From: Nesterenkonia cremea | GTDB lineage: Bacteria; Actinomycetota; Actinomycetes; Actinomycetales; Micrococcaceae | Assembly (NCBI RefSeq): GCF_014642675.1 | Contig: NZ_BMIS01000011.1 | Span: forward strand, 27,239 to 91,238 | Reading direction: 5' to 3' | DNA length: 64,000 nucleotides | Part shown: positions 41,866 through 50,620 of the stretch, in pieces | How positions within the stretch are numbered: the first letter of the stretch is position 1 | How the letters are laid out: every line of letters begins with the position of its first letter | Program-made: the position numbers and the translations under genes | The notes under the pieces: generated by a model | What the model saw: only the letters and a program-made list of their open reading frames with translations | Databases searched by the model: none | Told to the model about the DNA's origin: nothing

Positions 41866-43346
41866 CCGATGGGCTCCTTGAAGAGGTAGACGGGCAGAGA
41901 GGCCTGGCGTTCCTCCGAAGCGGTCTCCTCCCCGCTTCCGGAGTCCGGCCCCGCTGGGGTCCAACGAACCTGTTCGCTGCGCCCCGGAACGGGAGCCGCA
42001 TGCTCCTCGGCGAGGACCACGAGCCCGATCACGGAGGCCACACCCTGCGTCGCGGGCCGGCTTGCGAGCACTTCGCCGAGGGTGCTCGGCCCATGATCGG
42101 CCAGCACAGCGTTGACGTTGTCGATGAGTTCGGCGCTGTCGATCTCCGATTCACGCACACTTGCCCGCAGTTCTTCCACGTCCACCGGAGGAGGTGCGGT
42201 CTGCGTCACCTTCTCGACGACAGCTGAGTCCTCCGGGTCGTGCAGCTTCACCGCGGCGACGCTGCCCACAGGCACCCTGGTCAGGCCCAGTTCATAGCCG
42301 ATCTCCCGGAAGGGCCGGAGCCCCTGCTCGAAGAGGACATGCGCCTTGCCCGTGGCCTCGCGCAGCAGCTGATGGACCTGCCGCTCCTCGGCCAGCTCCT
42401 CGGACTGTACGAATCGGCGCAGGCTGCGGGAGAGCGAGGTCATCACCTGGTGGATCTCGCTGGAGGAATCCTGCATCACCGGCAGGAGGCGCCGCAGCTG
42501 GGCACGCTGCTCGACGCTCAGGCTGCGGGCGAACGGCCTCTCCAGCAGGGCGTCGATGTCCTCGTCCAGGGACACGGTCCGCTCAGGATCCAGGATCAGG
42601 GCATAGAAGGCGGTGAAAGAACGGCCGGCCGGGGAGCTCTGGAGCATGTCGACCCCGCGGAAGATCTCGTCGAGCACGCTGCCCCTGGACTGCGGCTCTT
42701 CGATGAGCCTGCGCCTCAGCTGCCCGTTGATCTCTTCCAGGTCTGCCCGCAGACGCGCGAAGTCCTCCGGCAGCTCGGAGACCAGTGAGAGGATGTCCCC
42801 CACCTGTTCGGCGGCACGGTCGGACTCCAACACCTGGACCTCGCCGACGGCCAGCCGACTGATCTGCTGATCGATGCGGTAACGCTCAGCGCGGAGAGCC
42901 TCGATGCGCCGTGTGACGTCCGGATCGGTGTCGATGCTGAGCTGACGGATGCGGTCGACGATGGTGGTCAGCCGTGATTCGGTGACCGTGCTGCGCGGAG
43001 CGGAGAGCTCCTGGACGAACCGGATGGCTGCCAGAGCGCCGTCGGAGAGGGAGTACAGCTCGTCCCGCGTCTGAGAGGGACGGCGGATGAGGAAGCCCGC
43101 ATCAAGCCAGGACTTGCAGTACTGCAGCGCTGCCTGGGGAAGGCTGAAACCGTGGCTGCGCAGTTCGTCGAGGTCGGCTTCGACCGCTTCGACGAGCTCC
43201 GAGGCCGGGACCTCCCGCTGCGGATCGGCCAGATGCTCCCCGAGCACTGCGACGGCCACCGGAGCGTTCGCCGCCCGGAGCAGGGACCAGGCTGAGCTCT
43301 CCCCTGCCATCCTCCGCGCCGTCAGCGCCGCCCTCAGTGCCGTCAT
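41862..43346 (-). CDS. jetA: Wadjet protein JetA (DUF3375, MukF-like kleisin)
   Basis: 494 residues from MTALRAALTARRMAG. The DUF3375 features are a winged-helix N-terminus (VEADLDELRSHGFSLPQAALQYCKSWLDAGFLIRR) and central helical rods (FAALR...DRIRQL-like), with TFEIL-like segments replaced by SFTAFYALILDPERTVSLDEDIDALLERPFARSL. It is the kleisin subunit of the Wadjet SMC complex and the first gene of jetABCD, the standard type I order. In-frame sequence upstream of 43346 is not conserved-looking and runs into an intergenic palindrome, so this ATG is preferred. Confidence 0.9.
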   Translation of the reverse strand: MTALRAALTARRMAGESSAWSLLRAANAPVAVAVLGEHLADPQREVPASELVEAVEADLDELRSHGFSLPQAALQYCKSWLDAGFLIRRPSQTRDELYSLSDGALAAIRFVQELSAPRSTVTESRLTTIVDRIRQLSIDTDPDVTRRIEALRAERYRIDQQISRLAVGEVQVLESDRAAEQVGDILSLVSELPEDFARLRADLEEINGQLRRRLIEEPQSRGSVLDEIFRGVDMLQSSPAGRSFTAFYALILDPERTVSLDEDIDALLERPFARSLSVEQRAQLRRLLPVMQDSSSEIHQVMTSLSRSLRRFVQSEELAEERQVHQLLREATGKAHVLFEQGLRPFREIGYELGLTRVPVGSVAAVKLHDPEDSAVVEKVTQTAPPPVDVEELRASVRESEIDSAELIDNVNAVLADHGPSTLGEVLASRPATQGVASVIGLVVLAEEHAAPVPGRSEQVRWTPAGPDSGSGEETASEERQASLPVYLFKEPIG

Positions 43347-43433
43347 CCCTCGACATCGTAGCCGGTGCCCGGCCTCGAGTGGCACGCTCGAGTGCGTACC
43401 GGCTGGCCGCCGTCGTCGTGTCGTCTCTTCTTC

Positions 43434-43505
43434 CGATTCGAGCCGGGTTTCCGCCCTTTTCAGCTTGAAAACGGCGCCATAAGGGCCGAAACCCGGCTCG
43501 AATCG
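43434..43505. repeat. Long intergenic palindrome between the MFS gene and jetA
   Basis: Perfect 18-bp arms CGATTCGAGCCGGGTTTC (43434-43451) and its complement (43488-43505) enclose nested pairs GCCCTT/AAGGGC (43453-43458, 43481-43486) and TTTTCA/TGAAAA. It may terminate the MFS transcript before jetA. The size and nested form resemble the palindromes at 1409 and 60868, with a different sequence. Upstream, 43375-43387 has CCTCGAGTGGCACG, sharing the core of the 35-bp repeat arm. Confidence 0.75.
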
Positions 43506-43527
43506 TTGGAGGAGGAAGGCAGCCCGC

Positions 43528-44904
43528 TCATCGGCGGAAGGACTGCTCGATCTGCTCCAGCGAGCGCTCCTTGGTCTCCGGGACCTTGGCCCAGGTGAAG
43601 AGGAATGCGGCCGCGCAGATGCCTGCGAACCCGGCGAAGACCCACCCGACGCCGAAGGCCGCCAGCACCGTGGGGAAGAACAATGAGACCAGGCCGTTGG
43701 CCACCCAGTGGGCGGCGGTGACCACGCCCATGGCGGCCGCGCGGACGCCCAGCGGGAAGATCTCGCCGAGCACCACCCAGACCAGGGCACCCCAGCTGAC
43801 CTGGAACAGGAAGATGAACACGCCCAGACAGGTCAGGGTGATGATGCCCAGCGGGCCGAAGCCGTCGGGGACGGGCATGCTGAGGTTCACCGCGGCGAGC
43901 ACCGCCAGGGAGATCGCGGTGCCGGCCGCGCCCACCAGGAGCATGGGCCGGCGGCCCCAGCGGTCGGTGTAGGTGATGGCCACCCAGACCGCCAGGATGT
44001 TCAGCGCACCGATGATGAGGTTGGAGGCGATGGCCCCCTCGTCGGAGAAGCCCACGTTCTGCAGTGTGGTGGGCGCGTAGTAGAGCACCGCGTTGATGCC
44101 CATGATCTGCTGGAAGACGCCGAGCCCGAATCCGATCAGCAGGATGGCCAGCACCCAGCGCTGGGCCAGGGCGCGGAGGCCGCGGACGCCGTCGCGTTCC
44201 TCCTGCTGCTGGACCGTGTGGATGTCTTCCAGCTCGCCGCGCGCCTCCTCGGGGCTGCGGTCGCGCAGGAGCAGCTGGAGGGCCTCCTGTTCGCGGCCCT
44301 GGCGGACCAGCCAGCGCGGGGTCTCGCGGACGGCCAGCAGGCCCAGGGCGAAGAGCAGCGAGGGCACCACCGAGAGCCCCAGCATCCAGCGCCAGGACTC
44401 CATGGGCGCGAAGGCCACACCGATCAGGAAGCCGAGGAACTGGCCGATCACGATGGCCAGCACGTAGAAGGCGGTGACGCGGCCACGGATCTTCCGCGGC
44501 GACATCTCGGAGAGATAGACGGGCAGCACGACGGCGGCCAGGCCGGTCCCCAGTCCCACCATCAGGCGGAAGCCGAAGAGGGTCTCCGTGTTCGGCGACA
44601 GGGCCATGCCGATGGGTGCCAGGGTGAACAGCGCGGCAGTGATCATCAGGACCACGCGGCGCCCGCAGGCGTCGGAGAGCCGCCCGCCCAAAGCCGCGCC
44701 GAGGACCGCGCCCAGGGCCAGAGCGGTGACGACGCCGCCCTCGGCCCAGCTGCTCAACTCGAAGTCCCGCCGCAGATAGACCAGGGCGGCGGAGATGACG
44801 CCGGTGTCATAGCCCCAGTTCAGACCACCGAGGGCTCCGAAGATGTAGATCAGCCTAGGACTGCGCGCTCTGAGCATCCCTCCATGATGCCCGAGAGCGG
44901 TCAC
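43528..44904 (-). CDS. MFS sugar porter (inositol transporter-like)
   Basis: 458 residues, 12 helices. Sugar-porter family motifs are GGLNWGYDTGVISAALVYL at helix 1, GGRLSDACGRRVVLM, VYLSEMSPRKIRGRVTAFY (PESPR-like region follows as RETPRWLVRQGREQEA) and VPETKERSLEQIEQ at the end. It is closely similar to the second transporter at 49119-50552, so the two are paralogues. A GTG at 44902-44904 with GGGGAG 4-5 bases upstream is used as start. It is divergent from the GntR gene, with operators in the shared spacer, and likely imports inositol. Confidence 0.87.
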   Translation of the reverse strand: MTALGHHGGMLRARSPRLIYIFGALGGLNWGYDTGVISAALVYLRRDFELSSWAEGGVVTALALGAVLGAALGGRLSDACGRRVVLMITAALFTLAPIGMALSPNTETLFGFRLMVGLGTGLAAVVLPVYLSEMSPRKIRGRVTAFYVLAIVIGQFLGFLIGVAFAPMESWRWMLGLSVVPSLLFALGLLAVRETPRWLVRQGREQEALQLLLRDRSPEEARGELEDIHTVQQQEERDGVRGLRALAQRWVLAILLIGFGLGVFQQIMGINAVLYYAPTTLQNVGFSDEGAIASNLIIGALNILAVWVAITYTDRWGRRPMLLVGAAGTAISLAVLAAVNLSMPVPDGFGPLGIITLTCLGVFIFLFQVSWGALVWVVLGEIFPLGVRAAAMGVVTAAHWVANGLVSLFFPTVLAAFGVGWVFAGFAGICAAAFLFTWAKVPETKERSLEQIEQSFRR

Positions 44905-44934
44905 GCATCTCCCCTCAGCCCCACGTCATGCGAC

Positions 44935-44952
44935 TGACATCCGTATATGTCA
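44935..44952. promoter_or_regulatory. GntR operator candidate (TGACAT-N6-ATGTCA)
   Basis: TGACAT (44935-44940) and ATGTCA (44947-44952) are perfect complements, 31 bases upstream of the MFS start. The TGTCA half-site is shared with the boxes at 45010-45029, 52625 and 59991. Confidence 0.6.
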
Positions 44953-45009
44953 CACTCAGGTCACCTGCTCAGTCATGTCGTCAGACTGTTCGGTCTTCCC
45001 AACAGGCTA

Positions 45010-45029
45010 ATGTCATGACAAACTGACAT
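45010..45029. promoter_or_regulatory. GntR/IolR operator candidate upstream of the regulator gene
   Basis: TGTCATGACA (45011-45020) is a perfect 10-bp palindrome followed three bases later by a further TGACAT (45024-45029). It ends just before the Shine-Dalgarno AAGGAG of the regulator, so binding would block its transcription (autoregulation). Confidence 0.6.
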
Positions 45030-45049
45030 ATGCAATGAAGGAGTCAGTC

Positions 45050-45787
45050 GTGCCCCTCGATCTGGACATCGCTCTGGACCGCTCGTCACCGGTGCCCCTC
45101 TATCACCAGGTGGCATCGGCCTTCGAACGTGCCATCCGGGAAGGCGCCCTCCCTCCGGAGACCAAACTGGAGAACGAGATCGCCCTGGCCCAGCGCTACA
45201 GCCTCTCGCGCCCCACGATGCGGCAGGCTATGGATCAGCTGGTACGGGACGGCCTGGTGGTGCGGCGCCGCGGCGTGGGCACCCAGGTGGTCGGACCGCC
45301 GGTCCGGCGCAACCTGAAGCTGTCCAGCCTCTACAACGACCTCCAGGAGGAGGGCGCAGAGCCCAAGACCACCGTGCTCTCCCTGGAGAACGTCACCGCT
45401 GATGAGGGCATCTGCAAGAAGCTCGGCCTCTCCGCCGGCACGACCGTGCAGCACCTGCTGCGCCTGCGCCGAGTGGACGGCCGCCCGCTGGCACTCATGG
45501 AGAACTGGATCCCGCCGGAGGTCGCCGAGCTGACCGAAGAGGTCCTCGAGCATGACGGGCTCTACAACGTACTGCGCAAATCCGGCGTCGACTTCCGCAT
45601 GGCCTACCAGACGGTGGGCGCGGCGGCGGCCGACGCCGATCAGGCAGAGCAGCTCGCTGTGGAGAAGGGCTCCCCGCTGGTCCTGATGGAGCGCACCGCG
45701 CTGGACAGCCGAGGGAGCGCAGTGGAATGCGGTCGCCACCTCTACCGGGCTGACCGCTACTCCTTCGACATCACGCTGGTGAACTGA
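45050..45787 (+). CDS. GntR-family (HutC/UTRA) regulator of the iol region
   Basis: 245 residues. The GntR winged HTH is at about 10-75 (SPVPLYHQVASAFERAIREGALPPETKLENEIALAQRYSLSRPTMRQAMDQLVRDGLVVRRRGVGTQVV). The UTRA effector domain (about 90-240) includes TTVQHLLRLRRVDGRPLALMENWIP and a C-terminal GRHLYRADRYSFDITLV. The GTG at 45050 follows AAGGAG by 6 bases and is preferred to the ATG 15 bases upstream, which overlaps that site. It is cotranscribed with iolB (25 bases apart). In corynebacteria and relatives a GntR protein (IolR) represses iol genes; this gene is placed to do the same. Confidence 0.88.
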   Translation: MPLDLDIALDRSSPVPLYHQVASAFERAIREGALPPETKLENEIALAQRYSLSRPTMRQAMDQLVRDGLVVRRRGVGTQVVGPPVRRNLKLSSLYNDLQEEGAEPKTTVLSLENVTADEGICKKLGLSAGTTVQHLLRLRRVDGRPLALMENWIPPEVAELTEEVLEHDGLYNVLRKSGVDFRMAYQTVGAAAADADQAEQLAVEKGSPLVLMERTALDSRGSAVECGRHLYRADRYSFDITLVN

Positions 45788-45812
45788 CACCGACGACGAA
45801 AGGCAGGCCCCC

Positions 45813-46748
45813 ATGTCCGCGAACACCGCAGCAGGCTCCGCGCAGAGCCCCTGGTTCCACCCCGCAGGATCAGCCCGGCAGGGACCGTGGACCGTGGATC
45901 TGGGCACGCCGGACTCGACCGCTCAGGTCCCCGACTGGAAGCACACCGGCCTGCGCGTGGCACAGCTGGAAGCGGGACAGTCGGTGAGCCTTGAGGCTCA
46001 GACCGAGGAGAGGATCCTGGTGCCGCTGGCCGGCTCATTCTCCGCCGAGGTCGACGGCGAACACTACGAGCTGCGCGGGCGCCCCTCCGTGTTCCACGGT
46101 CCCAGCGATGTGCTCTACACCGGAATCGGGCGCCCCGTGACCATCACCTCAGCAGAAGGGGGCCGGATCGCAGTGGCCTCAGCCCCGGCCCAGCAGGAGC
46201 ACCCGGTGCGGCTGATCACTCAGGAGGAGACGCCCGTGGAGCTGCGCGGGGCCGGCGTCGCTTCCCGTCAGGTGCACAACTTCGGTACACCGGCCGCTCT
46301 GGAGGCCGACCGGTTCATCGTCTGTGAAGTGCTGACCCCGGCGGGCAACTGGTCCTCCTACCCGCCGCATAAGCATGACGAGGAGGCCGAGGGCGAGACC
46401 GCGCTCGAGGAGATCTACTACTTCGAGATGCAGACCTCCCGCGATATGCCCATCCCCTCCTCCGAGCAGGGCGGGCCGGACGCCATGGGATATCAGCGCG
46501 TCTACGCCTCGGATGAGCGGGAGATCGACGTGACCGCGGAGGTTCGCACCGGCGACGTCGTGCTGGTCCCCTACGGCTGGCACGGTCCGGCGATGACCCC
46601 TCCCGGCCATGACATGTACTACCTCAACGTCATGGCCGGCGGTGGACCTGTCCGTCAGTGGCTGATCAGCGATGACCCCCACCACGGCTGGATCCGGAAG
46701 ACCTGGGACGATCAGGAGATCGACTCCCGCCTGCCGTTCGCGGGCTGA
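45813..46748 (+). CDS. iolB: 5-deoxy-glucuronate isomerase IolB
   Basis: 311 residues, a bicupin. The family block RQVHNFGTPAALEADRFIVCEVLTPAGNWSSYPPHKHDEE, followed by ALEEIYYFEMQ, contains the metal-binding His and Glu residues, and the end has VVLVPYGWHGPAMTPPGHDMYYLNVMAG. IolB converts 5-deoxy-D-glucuronate to 5-dehydro-2-deoxy-D-gluconate in the myo-inositol pathway. It is the only pathway enzyme on the plus strand here, downstream of the GntR gene. Confidence 0.92.
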   Translation: MSANTAAGSAQSPWFHPAGSARQGPWTVDLGTPDSTAQVPDWKHTGLRVAQLEAGQSVSLEAQTEERILVPLAGSFSAEVDGEHYELRGRPSVFHGPSDVLYTGIGRPVTITSAEGGRIAVASAPAQQEHPVRLITQEETPVELRGAGVASRQVHNFGTPAALEADRFIVCEVLTPAGNWSSYPPHKHDEEAEGETALEEIYYFEMQTSRDMPIPSSEQGGPDAMGYQRVYASDEREIDVTAEVRTGDVVLVPYGWHGPAMTPPGHDMYYLNVMAGGGPVRQWLISDDPHHGWIRKTWDDQEIDSRLPFAG

Positions 46749-46774
46749 GCGAAGAGGCGCACTCGACCGTCTGA

Positions 46775-46813
46775 CCGGACTGCGCTGATCGAGCAGCAGT
46801 CACCGCAGTCCGG
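46775..46813. terminator. Bidirectional terminator between iolB and the convergent isomerase gene
   Basis: CCGGACTGCG (46775-46784) and CGCAGTCCGG (46804-46813) are perfect 10-bp arms around a 19-base loop. The right arm covers the last codons of the convergent gene (stop at 46800-46802). Confidence 0.6.
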
Positions 46814-47798
46814 CCAGACGGGCGGCCTGGACCAGGACCTCTGCCGATTCCAACACACCTTCTTCGGCACCCAACGAGGTGTCCTCGTGCTCGATATGGC
46901 AGGCGATGTCCGGGTCCACAGCGTGCAGCGCCGTGAGGAACCGGGCCCAGTACTCGGCTCCGCGACCTCGCCCCAGAGCCACGAAGTCCCAGGCCGCTTC
47001 CTGAGGCCACTCATTGACCCACTCGTCAGCACCGATCTGCACACGTTCCTCGTGCGGAGCCCGACGTCGGAAGCTGTTGTCCAGCACTCCGCACCAGGCA
47101 GCTTCCGGGTTGATCCGTACATCTTTGGCCGCCGCGTGCACCACGTGCCTCCCCAGTCGCTCCACCACATGGACAGGGTCCATCTGCTGCCAGAACAGAT
47201 GGCTGGCATCGAGCTCCACGCCCAGATTCGTGGCACCTGTGTGCTCGAGCAGCTCCAGGAAACTCGGCGGGTTGAACACAAGGTTCTGCGGATGAAGTTC
47301 CAATGCCACCATCACGCCGTTCTCACGGGCCAGCTGATCGATCTCCCGCCAGAACGGCACAGCGACCGACCACTGGAAGTCCATGATGTCCAGTGCGCGC
47401 GAAGACCAAGCGTTGACAACCCATGTAGGTTGCACCGCGCCCGGTTCGGCTCCGGGGAGCCCTGACATGGTGACCACGCGGCTCTGCCCCAGCGCACCGG
47501 CCACCCGAATGCTGCGGCGGAGGTCCTCAGCATGCTTCTGGGCCGTTCTGGGGTCCGGGTGCATCGGGTTCCCGTTGCAGTTGAGTCCCTGCAGGGAGAC
47601 CCCACTGCCTTCGAAGGTCTGCAACCAGACCTGACCGACCGAGGGGTCGGCGTCGATCTCCTCCACCGGGATATGGGCAGCGGGGAGGAAGCCGCCGGAG
47701 TTGAGCTCCACGGCATCCAGCCCCGCCCCAGAGACCACTTCCAGTGCCCGGTCCAACGGCCGGTCGTGCAGCGGTGCGGTATAGAGTCCCAGATGCAT
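46800..47798 (-). CDS. Xylose-isomerase-like TIM-barrel sugar isomerase/epimerase
   Basis: 332 residues. MHLGLYTAPLHDRPLDRALEVVSGAGLDAVELNSGGFLP starts the barrel. Metal-site features include VMVALELHPQNLVFNPPSFLELLEHTGATNLGVELDASHLFWQQMDP and the late HVVHAAAKDVRINPEA. It is related to IolE/IolH-type proteins and may epimerise or dehydrate an inosose or keto-inositol derivative. It is the last gene of the operon starting at iolG, next to a Gfo/Idh/MocA dehydrogenase; such pairs often handle scyllo- or D-chiro-inositol. The exact reaction is inferred. Confidence 0.83.
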   Translation of the reverse strand: MHLGLYTAPLHDRPLDRALEVVSGAGLDAVELNSGGFLPAAHIPVEEIDADPSVGQVWLQTFEGSGVSLQGLNCNGNPMHPDPRTAQKHAEDLRRSIRVAGALGQSRVVTMSGLPGAEPGAVQPTWVVNAWSSRALDIMDFQWSVAVPFWREIDQLARENGVMVALELHPQNLVFNPPSFLELLEHTGATNLGVELDASHLFWQQMDPVHVVERLGRHVVHAAAKDVRINPEAAWCGVLDNSFRRRAPHEERVQIGADEWVNEWPQEAAWDFVALGRGRGAEYWARFLTALHAVDPDIACHIEHEDTSLGAEEGVLESAEVLVQAARLAGLR

Positions 47799-47812
47799 CC
47801 AGGTCCTGCCTC

Positions 47813-49006
47813 TCAGTCCAGAGTGACGGCGACACCGTCGGCCGCCGCCGAACGCGCCGCGGCCTCGATCACTCGCATATTGCGCAGGCCGTCGTCGAAG
47901 CTCGCGCAGCGCGGCCAGGACTCCTCCTCGGGCAGACCCACGACCTCCTCCAGGAATGCACGAGCTTGGAAGATGAACGTATCGTTCTGACCGACGCCGA
48001 TGCCTGGGGCCACCATGGGGTAGCCCTCAGCGATATACGGGTGGCCCGGGCCGAGCTTGACCACGCGGAAACCGTTCTGATGAGCCGCCACCTGGTCGTC
48101 ATGGAGGAAGAGCTGGATCTCGGAGGGACTCTCCTGATCCCAGATCGCTGAGCCCTTCGTGCAGGTGATCTCCAGCCGGTGCCCGTTGGGGTGTCCCGGT
48201 GCCACCCGGGAGGCCTCCAGAGTCCCTGAGGCCTGGTCAAACTCCACGGTCAGCCCAGCCCAGTCGTCATTGGTGACAGCCTCGGTCTCATCCGTGACCT
48301 CCACCAGCCCATGGCCGACGGTGGCACCCTTGGGCAGTGGCCGCTCGGGGATCACGGTGCGGAACCTCGCTCCTGAGACGTTGCGGATGGGCCCGGCCAC
48401 CAGTTCGGCGGCGGCCAACAGGTGGCTTCCGACATCTGCCAGCGCACCCGAGCCCGGAGAGCCGCGATAGCGCCAGGTCATCGGGACCTGCGGGCTGCAG
48501 GCATAGTCGGAGTAGTAGCGCCCGTTGAGGTGGACCACCTCTCCGAGCGTGCCGTCCCGAACGAGATCGCTCAGCGCCGCCACACCAGGAGCACGCTGGT
48601 AGGTGAAGCCCACACGGGCCACCTGCGGCGATTTCCGCGCCGCCTCGGCCATGGCCTGAGCGTCCTCGATGCTGTCGCTGAGGGGCTTCTCGCACAGCAC
48701 ATGCTTGCCCGCCGCGAGCAGCTCCTCGACGATCTCCCGGTGGAGGTGGTTCGCCACCACCACCGAGACGATGTCGACGTCATCGGCTGTCAGCAGGGCT
48801 CGCCAGTCGGTCTCGGTGCGCTCATAGCCGTAGCGGCCGGCCACGCTGCGGGCCAGGGGTTCGGCGATGTCTGCGACGGCGACCAGGCGCACCTGGGCGG
48901 GGAAAGGCGAACGGACAGTGGTCGCCGCGCGCCACCCGGCGGCATGGGCAGCTCCGGCCATGCCGGCCCCGATGACGGCGACTCCGAGGGTCTCTTGCTG
49001 GGTCAT
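47813..49006 (-). CDS. Gfo/Idh/MocA-family dehydrogenase
   Basis: 397 residues. The Rossmann motif is LGVAVIGAGMAGAAHAAGW, the EKP active-site motif appears as HVLCEKPLSDSIEDAQAMAEAA, and the C-terminal domain has LADVGSHLLAAAELVAGP with an active-site Asp/His pair. The ATG at 49006 with GGAG 6 bases upstream is preferred; long in-frame sequence upstream is an overlap with the preceding spacer. It is probably an inositol or sugar dehydrogenase (scyllo- or chiro-inositol, or a glucose/inosose acting enzyme) paired with the isomerase 14 bases downstream. IolW/IolX-like roles are possible. Confidence 0.85.
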   Translation of the reverse strand: MTQQETLGVAVIGAGMAGAAHAAGWRAATTVRSPFPAQVRLVAVADIAEPLARSVAGRYGYERTETDWRALLTADDVDIVSVVVANHLHREIVEELLAAGKHVLCEKPLSDSIEDAQAMAEAARKSPQVARVGFTYQRAPGVAALSDLVRDGTLGEVVHLNGRYYSDYACSPQVPMTWRYRGSPGSGALADVGSHLLAAAELVAGPIRNVSGARFRTVIPERPLPKGATVGHGLVEVTDETEAVTNDDWAGLTVEFDQASGTLEASRVAPGHPNGHRLEITCTKGSAIWDQESPSEIQLFLHDDQVAAHQNGFRVVKLGPGHPYIAEGYPMVAPGIGVGQNDTFIFQARAFLEEVVGLPEEESWPRCASFDDGLRNMRVIEAAARSAAADGVAVTLD

Positions 49007-49118
49007 GATGTTCTCCATCTCTGGGATGCCCCGAAGGGCACTTCGGTGGGGACAGACACGGCCCCTCTCACTGCACGCGTAGGAGTACGAGCTGCGAGAG
49101 GGGCCGCGCTTGAAAGGG

Positions 49119-50552
49119 TCAGCTCCCTCGCTTGACCCCCAGAGGGATCGCGGGCATGCCCGCGGTCTGACGGAAGTTGTCCTCGATCTCCTCCAGACTC
49201 CGTTTCTTCGTCTCCGGGACCTTTGCGATGGTGAAGGCGAAGGCGAACGCACAGATCACGGCAAACCCGAGGTAGAGCGCCCCGACCCCGGCCCACTCCA
49301 GCACAGGGGAGAAGAACAGCGAGACGACCCCATTGCCGAACCACAGGGCCGTGGTGGCCACTGCCATGGCCGTGGCGCGGATGCCCAACGGGAAGATCTC
49401 ACCCAGCAGGACCCAGACGATCGCGCCCCAACTGAACTGGAAGAGGAAGACATAGATGGCCATGGCACTCAGGGTCACGATGCCCACTGTGCCAACACCG
49501 TCAGGCTCGGGCAGCAGCAGGTTCGTCAGGCCCAGGACCAGCAGGCTCAAGGTGGTGCCGGCGGCCCCGATGAGCAGCAGAGGCTTGCGGCCCAGCCTGT
49601 CCGCGAAGATCAGGGCCAGGGTGACCGCCGTGATGTTCATCAGACCGATGATGAGATTGGAGCCGATCGCCCCCTCATCGGAGAATCCGACGTTCTGCAG
49701 GGTGGTGGGGGCGTAGTACATGATGGCGTTGATGCCCATGATCTGCTGGAACACCGCCAGACCCAGGCCTACCAGCAGGATGGGCTTCACCCACGACTGG
49801 GTCAGGGCCTTCAGCCCTCTGACGCCCACGGCCTCCTCGGCCTTCTGCACAGCATGGATCTCATCGAGCTCGCGCTGGGCCTCCTCGGGGGTGCGGTCAT
49901 AATGGAGCACCCGCCGGGCCTCCTCCTCCCGGCCCTTCTTGACCAGCCATCTCGGGGTCTCCCAGATGACCAGCAGGCCCAGGGCGAAGAGGACGGAAGG
50001 CACCACGGAGAGCCCCAGCATCCAGCGCCAAGACTCCATCGGCGCGAAGACCACGCCGATGATGAAGCCCAGGAACTGCCCGAAGACGATCGCCAGGGCG
50101 TAGAAGGCAGTGACCTTTCCGCGGATGCGAGCCGGCGCGATCTCCGAAAGATAGACCGGAAGCGTCACCGCCGCAAGCCCGGCCCCGAGCCCCACGACGA
50201 CACGGAAGAGGAAGAGGACCTCAGTATTGGGCGACCAGGCCATGCCCAACGGCGCGATGATGAAGGCCACCGCGGTCCACAGCAGCACCCTGCGCCGCCC
50301 ATAGAGGTCTGAGAGTCTGCCGCCGAATGCAGCGCCGATCACCGCTCCGACGATGAGCCCGGTGACGACCCAGGCCTCGGCCCAGCTGGTGAGCTCGAAG
50401 TCACGGCGTAGGTAAACCAGCGCCGCGGAGATGACTCCGGTGTCGTAGCCCCAGTTGAGTCCGCCGAGGGCGCCAAAGATATATATCAACGACGAACGGC
50501 GTTTCCTCGCTGTGGGCGCAGACGCCCCCGCAGCGGCAGGTGTGGCAGACAT
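49119..50552 (-). CDS. MFS sugar porter, second inositol-type transporter
   Basis: 477 residues, 12 helices. The helix-1 segment IYIFGALGGLNWGYDTGVISAALVYL is identical over many residues to the paralogue at 43528-44904, and the PESPR-like WETPRWLVKKGREEEARRVL and C-terminal VPETKKRSLEEIEDNF also match. It lies inside the iol operon between iolH and the Gfo/Idh/MocA gene, so inositol or an inositol isomer is the likely substrate. An extra 17-residue Ala-rich N-terminus precedes the fold. Confidence 0.9.
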   Translation of the reverse strand: MSATPAAAGASAPTARKRRSSLIYIFGALGGLNWGYDTGVISAALVYLRRDFELTSWAEAWVVTGLIVGAVIGAAFGGRLSDLYGRRRVLLWTAVAFIIAPLGMAWSPNTEVLFLFRVVVGLGAGLAAVTLPVYLSEIAPARIRGKVTAFYALAIVFGQFLGFIIGVVFAPMESWRWMLGLSVVPSVLFALGLLVIWETPRWLVKKGREEEARRVLHYDRTPEEAQRELDEIHAVQKAEEAVGVRGLKALTQSWVKPILLVGLGLAVFQQIMGINAIMYYAPTTLQNVGFSDEGAIGSNLIIGLMNITAVTLALIFADRLGRKPLLLIGAAGTTLSLLVLGLTNLLLPEPDGVGTVGIVTLSAMAIYVFLFQFSWGAIVWVLLGEIFPLGIRATAMAVATTALWFGNGVVSLFFSPVLEWAGVGALYLGFAVICAFAFAFTIAKVPETKKRSLEEIEDNFRQTAGMPAIPLGVKRGS

Positions 50553-50620
50553 ACTCCAGTCCTATCCCCCGGCTCTCATAGGTCCGGGTCCTCTCATGTG
50601 CGGCATCGGAACGCCACAGC

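Noticed and set aside
43347..43790. N-terminal extension of jetA up to 43790
   Set aside because: In-frame codons there are Arg/Ser/Pro-rich shadow sequence that crosses the intergenic palindrome and the end of the MFS gene. The DUF3375 fold begins at 43346.
49007..49252. Longer start for the Gfo/Idh/MocA dehydrogenase
   Set aside because: The extra 82 codons overlap the MFS 3' end and look non-coding. GGAG is correctly spaced from the ATG at 49006, and the Rossmann motif starts a few residues later.
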